Source of the DNA: Opisthocomus hoazin
Lineage: Eukaryota; Chordata; Aves; Opisthocomiformes; Opisthocomidae
Direction of reading: 5' to 3'
Assembly (NCBI RefSeq): GCF_030867145.1
Contig: NC_134418.1
Span: forward strand, 56,147,682 to 56,211,681
DNA length: 64,000 bases
Shown in pieces: positions 58,096 through 64,000 of the stretch. The position numbers and the translations under genes are program-made. The notes under the pieces are model-generated. The model was not told where the DNA came from. It saw only the letters and a list, made by a program, of their open reading frames with translations, and searched no databases. Position 1 is the first letter of the stretch, and the number at the start of each line of letters is the position of its first letter.

Positions 58096-58341
58096 TTTCA
58101 GAATCATTAAGGCTGGAAAAGACCTCTAAGCTCATCAAGTCCAACTGTCAACCCAACGCCACCATGCCTGCTAAACCATGTCCTGAAGTGCCATATCTAC
58201 ACGGTTTTTGAACCCCTCCAGAAATGGTGACTCCACCACTTCCCTGGGCAGCCTGTTCCAACGCTTCACAACTCTTTCAGTAAAGAAATCTTTCCTGAGA
58301 TCCAATCTAAACCTCCCCTGGCGCAACTTGAGGCCAGACGC
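58096..58341 (-). mobile_element. CR1 LINE 3' fragment in RPL34 intron 1
   Basis: Minus-strand CR1 3' end of about 245 bases, in the same orientation as RPL34. + strand landmarks are CAGAATCATTAAGGCTGGAA (3' tail side), CATCAAGTCCAACTGTCAACC, CCCTGGGCAGCCTGTTCCAA and CAATCTAAACCTCCCCTGGC. The translated remnant ([20 protein letters not shown]) is the CR1 ORF2 C-terminus. It ends where the CpG island begins. Confidence 0.93.
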
Positions 58342-58990
58342 TAGGCCACGCGCTAGGCCCAGACCAGACCCGGGGCCTCCCCCAGGCTCAGCACCAGGCG
58401 GCGAGGGCAGCGCACCCCGCTCCGGCGGCGGGGAGCAACACCCCACGCAGGCGCCGGCCGCCGCCAGAGCCCCTCGGGGCGACTCCCGCCACCGGGAGGA
58501 GCCAGGGCTCAGCGCCGCAGCCCCGGGCACCGCCTCGCTGCAGCCCGGGAGACGCGGGCCCCTCCCGGGAGCCCCGCTGCGGAGGCCTGGGGAGGCCCGG
58601 CCTCTCCGCCCCGCAGGTCTGCCCCCCTGGCCGCCCCCACCGCCCGCTGGGCCGCGGATGAGGGCGGATGGAAGCCTACGGCGCTCAGCCGCCCGCCGCC
58701 ATACCTGGCGCCACCGGACACGGAAAAGGAAGCGGAAACGTGCGAGTCAACCTTGAAATAGTGGCACCGTGGAACCCGGAAGGAATAGCCGGGCCTGCGC
58801 GCTGCAGCCCGTCGCACGGCCGCCGGGCGCCGCCATGTTGTACGGCAGCGAAGGCGCAGGTGTGGCACCATGTTGTACGGCAGAGGCGGGGCGGGGCGCC
58901 GCTCAGCGGCCGGAGCCGGGGGGCACGGGGCGGAGCGCCGCAAAACCCTCCCTGCTGCACGCGCTGCGCTTTTCCGAGGGATCCTATGCA
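58340..58990 (-). promoter_or_regulatory. RPL34: CpG island and promoter of RPL34
   Basis: Dense CpG DNA surrounds exon 1 and no TATA box was seen. On the + strand CCGGAAG (58776-58782), an ETS/GABP-type site, lies about 45 bases upstream of the inferred start. A YY1-like ATGGCGGCGG follows the exon 1 donor on the gene strand. Two more YY1-like CCATGTTG words lie at 58833 and 58868. This set of ETS, YY1 and TOP elements is usual for vertebrate ribosomal protein promoters. Confidence 0.75.
58705..58732 (-). promoter_or_regulatory. RPL34: RPL34 non-coding exon 1 with 5' TOP start
   Basis: On the gene strand CTTCCTTTTCCGTG begins at 58732, and the exon ends GCGCCAG before the donor GTATGG at 58704. 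A C followed by a pyrimidine tract at the cap site is the 5' TOP motif that puts ribosomal protein mRNAs under mTOR control. The donor joins to the acceptor TTTAG before 57695. The exact cap site is inferred; C at 58735 is an alternative. Confidence 0.7.
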
Positions 58991-58996
58991 CGTGCT

Positions 58997-59028
58997 CCCC
59001 CCCCCCCCCTTTTTTTCTTCCTTTTTTT
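58997..59028. repeat. C13-T homopyrimidine tract upstream of RPL34
   Basis: Thirteen C residues run into a T-rich pyrimidine stretch on the + strand, so the gene strand is pure purine for about 30 bases. It sits roughly 270 bases upstream of the inferred RPL34 start. Such tracts are unstable and can form triplex DNA. Confidence 0.75.
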
Positions 59029-59417
59029 GTGTGTTTTACTGAAAAACTGTTTTTGTAAAACAATCAGCATCGCTTTTGTAGGAGGGAAAGGAGGCCCTGC
59101 AGGTCCCAGACGAGCTGAGAAGGGCATCGACAAGCAGAGCTGGCATCTCCGCACCGGCATCGTTGGCCGGCTGGCGACAGGGAGACCCCGCCACCCACTT
59201 GTGGCCTCTCTGATGGGTCCTGCTCCCACCCTGCCACGTGGCGCTGACACGTCAACGACCAAGAGATGCGAAAGCACGCGATTCTGTCCGTTCTGCTCCC
59301 CACCCTGCCTCCACCGGTGGTGGTGGTCCTGCTCCGCCACACGCAGTCCATACACGGCATGTGTGAGCATGTTGTGGCCGCTGCCGCGGCTGATGGTGCC
59401 TCATACGGGCAAAGTCC

Positions 59418-59581
59418 AGGCTGCCCAGGGGAGTGGTGGAGTCACCACCCATGGAGGTGTCCAAAAAACCTGTAGATATGGCACTTGGGGACATGGTTTA
59501 GCAGGCATGGTGGTATTGGGTTGACAGTTGGACTTGATGATCTTAGAGGTCTTTTCCAGCCTTAATGATTCTATGGTTCTA
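59418..59581 (+). mobile_element. CR1 LINE 3' fragment upstream of RPL34
   Basis: Plus-strand CR1 3' end: GGCTGCCCAGGGGAGTGGTG, then GACATGGTTTAGCAGGCATG, TTGGACTTGATGATCTTAGA and the 3' end CCTTAATGATTCTATGG. It is 5'-truncated and of the same general type as the copy at 58.1 kb but in the opposite orientation. Confidence 0.93.
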
Positions 59582-62500
59582 AGTCTTCATATGGCATCGG
59601 TGGGAAATCGCCATCTGCAAGGAGCATGGGATCAGGCCCACTGGCCGTAAGCCCTGAGATGCTCTTCTGCCCCCCTGGCCTGAGCAATGTTCTACAGCAA
59701 TAACCAGGGACCCACGCATTAAATATGTAGGAGACGCCGCTGCCGTCGTTAGCGGCTGCAGCTTTGCTTTTGGAGAGTAGCAGGTGCTCAGAGAGCTTTG
59801 ATGTGTGCTGCTGGCCTTATTTACGGGTTTGTAACTCAGAGTTCATTGTACTGCATCCTCCCTGTTTTCGATCCATAATTATTATTTTGGTTAATTATTG
59901 ACTCTTTTTTAAGTGCAAATTATGGACACCAGAATTTTTCTAATTCAGGGAAGAAGAGAAAATATGTATGAACTAGATTTTAGGGTGTATTTAAAATAGG
60001 AGCGTATTTCAGACAAGTAAATTTCAGAGCAATTAGAGTATTTAATATGAACTTTCTAGGCCCAGAACCCTGAGGGGAATAAGAAAACCAATTAAATCAG
60101 ACTAAATAATCATGCCTAAATGTAAAAGTGTAACAGAATCCAATTGTTAAAGAACAACACTATTAAATTATGATGGAATGGTTTAGTTCAGATGTTGTCT
60201 GTGCAACAGGTTACTATTTTATTATTGAACAACAGTATTGATATTTTGTTGAACTTACCTGATCTGGGCTCTAAATTCAACAGGTGTAAATTTTAGGAGC
60301 TGCCAATTAAATTCCAGCAGTTCGCTTCTGCTGATGTGCTGGCCTAGTTTTTCAAACATTTTCAGTTTATTTTGTAAGAGGAGCAAGGCTGTCAGGCAAA
60401 CGGCTCACCAGAGCAACTAGAAATGTTAGCTTTATGACAACTGGTTTAATGCTATCTAGTGTGGGGATAAGATTTGAAGCAGGAGCTCACTAAGCGTGTT
60501 TTGTGCAGATTAGTGCTAGTCAAGTGATCCTCTCATGTTCTCTGCTACTCCTACCTCTTCACAGGACTGAATTGTTTCTTTTGGGAGCGGTTATTTTCCA
60601 CGTCCAACATGTCTCATTAACTCTTTCTGCATTTTCTTGTTCCCTGAATACAACAAAGGTCAAGGTTTAGCAGATACACAACCCATCAACTTGGAAAAGT
60701 AACAGTGGCATCCTATAAACCCCATTTTTGTTCTGCCTGGGATGTCAGTGGACGCATAGAGCCTCAGGGTGTGGGGAAGGCTGGCTTCCAGGGTGCATTT
60801 GCTTATTGGCAGTGTAAAACTGGAAACCTCTTTTCCACCAGAGATGATTAGGAAGGTAATCACCTCTGATGGCAGTTTAATGATGTGGTACATTTTGCAC
60901 TGGCCAGCAAGTCGTCGCTTCATTCTGTTTTCTGCACTGGAAGAGTGCTCTGCTGACAGTTTAAGACCAGTTCTTGATATGTTGACCATCCTTGCTTTCT
61001 TTTCCACATAGTGCTCCCCTTACCTCTCTTTTTTCTGAAAGTCCCCATCTATGTGCAGAACTGTTCTCTTGGTGGCATGTGAAGTTCCACCAGAGCGAGA
61101 GCGAGAGTGCCCAAATGAGTAAGGCTCGACAAGCCCGGCTGGACTCCCAGAAAGCATCCCCCTTTACTTTTCTACCATCCTGTCCCACTTCCAGGGATCT
61201 CCCAGGCCCCACGAGAACTCCGCTGCTCCACCAGCCTCTCTTCATGGATCCTTCTAGGGCTGTTCTGCACCATAAGCTTCAATTAAAAAATGAGAGATTG
61301 TTTCATTTGTATTCTCTTGGTGTCATACCGACCCAGACTGGCAAATTCTAAGAGGCAGGGGAAGGAAAGTGAGCCTGTGTGCAAGCACATAGTGGGTACT
61401 GCAGGGAGGAAAAAAAGTAATAGCTGAGGGATGTACTGCTCCTGTTAAGCTGCAGGCACAATACCATTTCTATGAACAGCAGAGGGATGTGTGTATTAGA
61501 AATGTCTCATTGAAATCAGAATCCAGCCTCAGGTGCTGCTTGGGTACAACGAGCAGGATTAGGCCTGTAAATGAGGGAAGGGAGTGAGAAACCTTGGAAA
61601 AGTACTAGCAACTACCAGAAAGGGCAGAAAAAGGAGGTCCTATGGTCCATTGTCATTCCAGAGCTATTTTTTTTCCTAAAAATCCCTTTCCCTTTCCTTG
61701 TTAACTATGTGGCATGTGTCACAATATGATTACGTTTATTTATATCAACATAACCTTCCACAACATGAACCTGTGCAAATTACGTTACAAAAAACAGTAG
61801 TTCATTTCCATTTCAGTGGAGCTTGTTAAACAAGCAAAATAATTTTGTAGCAAAGGGAAAAACAATTTAGAGGAATGCACTCCTAGCATAGGAAGTACAT
61901 AACATCGTATTTGGGTTGAAACTTTTTCTGTCAGAAATGTCATAACCCCGTAAGAAAGAGAATTAAAATCCCGTTATTTTAATTTACATCTAGCCACGAG
62001 ATAAGTAAAGTTATCATTGAAATTCTAATTAAATAGGATGATTGACTAAGGTAGGACATCAAAGAAGAGAAGTGAATATGATAAGTCAAAGTCTTATTAA
62101 TTAGTCCGCGTGGAAGAAATTCCAGGGACGTCAAGCTGAGGCTGCTGCAAGGAGAAAAAAAGCAGACAAGAAAATGTGTGTTTCTTTGAAGTTAGGAACT
62201 GAGATAGTGATGGAGGTAATTGTGTCTGACTGGATCCAGTAATGAAGAGCCGTAAATCAGACCTAGGAATCGGAGGAAAGATTCTAGTAACGAATGTGGC
62301 TGCCCCCCTGCTGCGAAGAAACAGAATGCAGAGCTGACTAATTGACCCAGTCTATCTCCCAGTAGCTCTCTGTTATTATTTATTAATTTTTAATTTCTGA
62401 ATTATTTACGTTCTGGGAAATTATTTTTGACAGCCTGTTAGGCGTGCCAAAGTTAATGGAGGATGAAAGGACCGGTACTAGAATTAGCAGGGATGTAGTC

Positions 62501-64000
62501 ACAGGCTACTGAATTTAATGATTTTGGAAGGGAAAATTGATTTCACACAGCGTGTCACTTTATACTACTTTAGGGATACACCAGCTATTTGATTAATTGA
62601 GGAATAACCAACTCAAAGTATATTTGAAGTGTAAATGAATCACAGTGCTCAGCAGTTTATTTTTCCCCTTTTCTGATGAGAACACAGTTTGCTTAAAGTT
62701 GCTGATTAAAACCAATACAGGTAGGCCCCATACTCACACCTGCTTACTTTCTTCTGCCTTAGGGAAAAAAAAAAAAAATAACCATCTGGAGGAGATGTGC
62801 AATCCTCCATCTCACTTGGGATGGAGTTCGTCCTTTCTACACAATGCCTAAATAAATAGGCTCCCCCTCCCCCTACAGAAAGAGTTTAAGACGGAGCAGA
62901 GTACCGAGCCCATGGGCAGAGATGTGAATTCTGCATGGTGGCAGCTCATGGCTGCTTTTCGTCCAGTCTCCGAGATGTCCCTACCCTACAACATCTCCTG
63001 TGTCGGTCCTCCCAGGGCAGTGGTGTTACATCAGTTCACCCATCTACAGTGTGGAGCACTGGGAAAATAAAGGGGGTCCGCACAGGTCTTCCAGGCTGTG
63101 AAAAATGTATTTCATCCTCGGTGTCAAATGCAAGCTAAATCCTGCCTGCTGCTCACGTCTCAGCCTTCTGGCCATCCAGGCATCAGGGGCACGGAGGCAA
63201 TCTTTTCCCAGCAATGTGTACAATACTGTAGGCAGCTCACATCTCCAGAAAGACTCACGCTGGATACGTATCCAGAGCTGCTCAGGATCATCCCCTCGCT
63301 GCTCCTTCTCCCAGCAGCAGCCGCCCAAGGCAAGGCAAGGTGAGGGGTATGGCCATGCTTCTCCTGCTATGTGGGGATGATGTGCCTCTCGGCGTCCTGC
63401 GCCCAGGATCAAAGCACCCTCACTGACACTATGGTGCAATCAGCTCTGTGGGCACTGGTGGTGGCTACCATGATTTTGGGTGTCCATAATGCAGTGTCTT
63501 TGGGTGGCTCAGCATGACCTCCCAAACACCTTGACAATCCGGTTATCTAAGTGATAGTCCTAAGTGGCCTAAGTCCAGCTTTCCCAGTTTTAAAATAGAG
63601 TAGTTAATGTTACTATTTAATAAAATCTCAGGGATTGTGCGAAGAGAATTAGTGTGCAATTCTTTATCTGCAGAGGTTTTGGAAGAGTAGTAAACATCAA
63701 ATACTAGGAATAGCTGCTCCTTTCCACAGAGCTGCGTACCACAAGCAATGACTCAAAAACATCTGCCATAAATTGACATGGATGCCAAGAACAGTTAGGA
63801 AAGGTATAGGCTAGACTCCTTTTCAAGTCAAATAAACAATAAAACACCTTTGAATTGACTGGGACCAAACTATTGATTGAGAGGTTAAGTGTTGAAGAGA
63901 TCTGGTGGTTTGGACATTTTGCTGTTGCTTTTTTCTTTAAAATGGGAAGGGCTACCTACTGTGGCAAATGTTGACCGTACCGGGGTGAGGGGAGAGGCAA
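59582..64000. other. Intergenic DNA upstream of RPL34 (towards LEF1)
   Basis: No coding exon or recognisable interspersed repeat. AT-rich stretches with many homeodomain-, GATA- and TCF/LEF-like words at about 59.93-60.25 kb, 61.95-62.13 kb and 62.35-62.62 kb look like candidate conserved non-coding elements, but conservation cannot be tested from one sequence. In human the next gene on this side is LEF1, at some distance. No LEF1 exon was recognised here. Confidence 0.5.

Noticed and set aside
58171-58530. 119-codon minus-strand open frame with a convincing protein-like C-terminus
   Set aside because: The C-terminal part is CR1 ORF2 sequence ([18 protein letters not shown]). The rest is CpG-island translation.
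58509-59063. 184-codon minus-strand open frame over the RPL34 promoter, and 58769-59524 on the plus strand
   Set aside because: Both cross the CpG island, the promoter or a CR1 fragment and encode low-complexity Arg/Pro/Ala peptides. They are best explained by base composition.
59582-64000. Search for LEF1 exons at the right end
   Set aside because: No frame encodes HMG-box or beta-catenin-binding peptides of LEF1. The gene must lie beyond the window.

Overview
The window is vertebrate nuclear DNA, almost certainly from a bird. It has spliced genes with GT-AG introns, two CpG-island promoters, and several copies of the CR1 LINE with the avian 3' tail (ATTCTATG)n. No LINE-1 or Alu-type SINE was seen. 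Gene order matches the block ETNPPL - OSTC - RPL34 - (LEF1) known from human 4q25, here in reverse orientation. The species cannot be fixed from the sequence.

Layout: (1) 785-11621, + strand: ETNPPL (ethanolamine-phosphate phospho-lyase), exons 2 to 13. The first coding exon probably lies left of the window. One intron holds a 258-bp insertion that looks like a solo LTR with an intact 6-bp target duplication. (2) 13.1-48.2 kb: a gene-poor interval with no supported gene. It holds an ancient CR1 relic (40.6-41.6 kb), a younger 2.2-kb CR1 with its reverse transcriptase region (43.4-45.6 kb), a CR1 tail fragment (31.5 kb) and simple repeats. (3) 48216-51781, - strand: OSTC, complete in four coding exons, the last coding only 19 nt. 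Its CpG island extends to about 52.7 kb. (4) 54868-58732, - strand: RPL34 (eL34), complete, with a non-coding TOP-type first exon inside a second CpG island. Two CR1 fragments in opposite orientation bracket this promoter. (5) 59.6-64 kb: intergenic DNA towards LEF1, with AT-rich stretches that could be conserved regulatory elements.

The three genes are functionally unrelated: phosphoethanolamine breakdown, N-glycosylation in the ER, and the large ribosomal subunit. ETNPPL converges on OSTC, while OSTC and RPL34 run in tandem with separate promoters. I found no operon-like system, CRISPR, toxin module or new enzyme cassette. The more interesting points are a frame-preserving first intron in OSTC, the LTR insertion, the inverted CR1 pair and duplicated YY1-like motif at the RPL34 promoter, and palindromic amniote repeats around ETNPPL.
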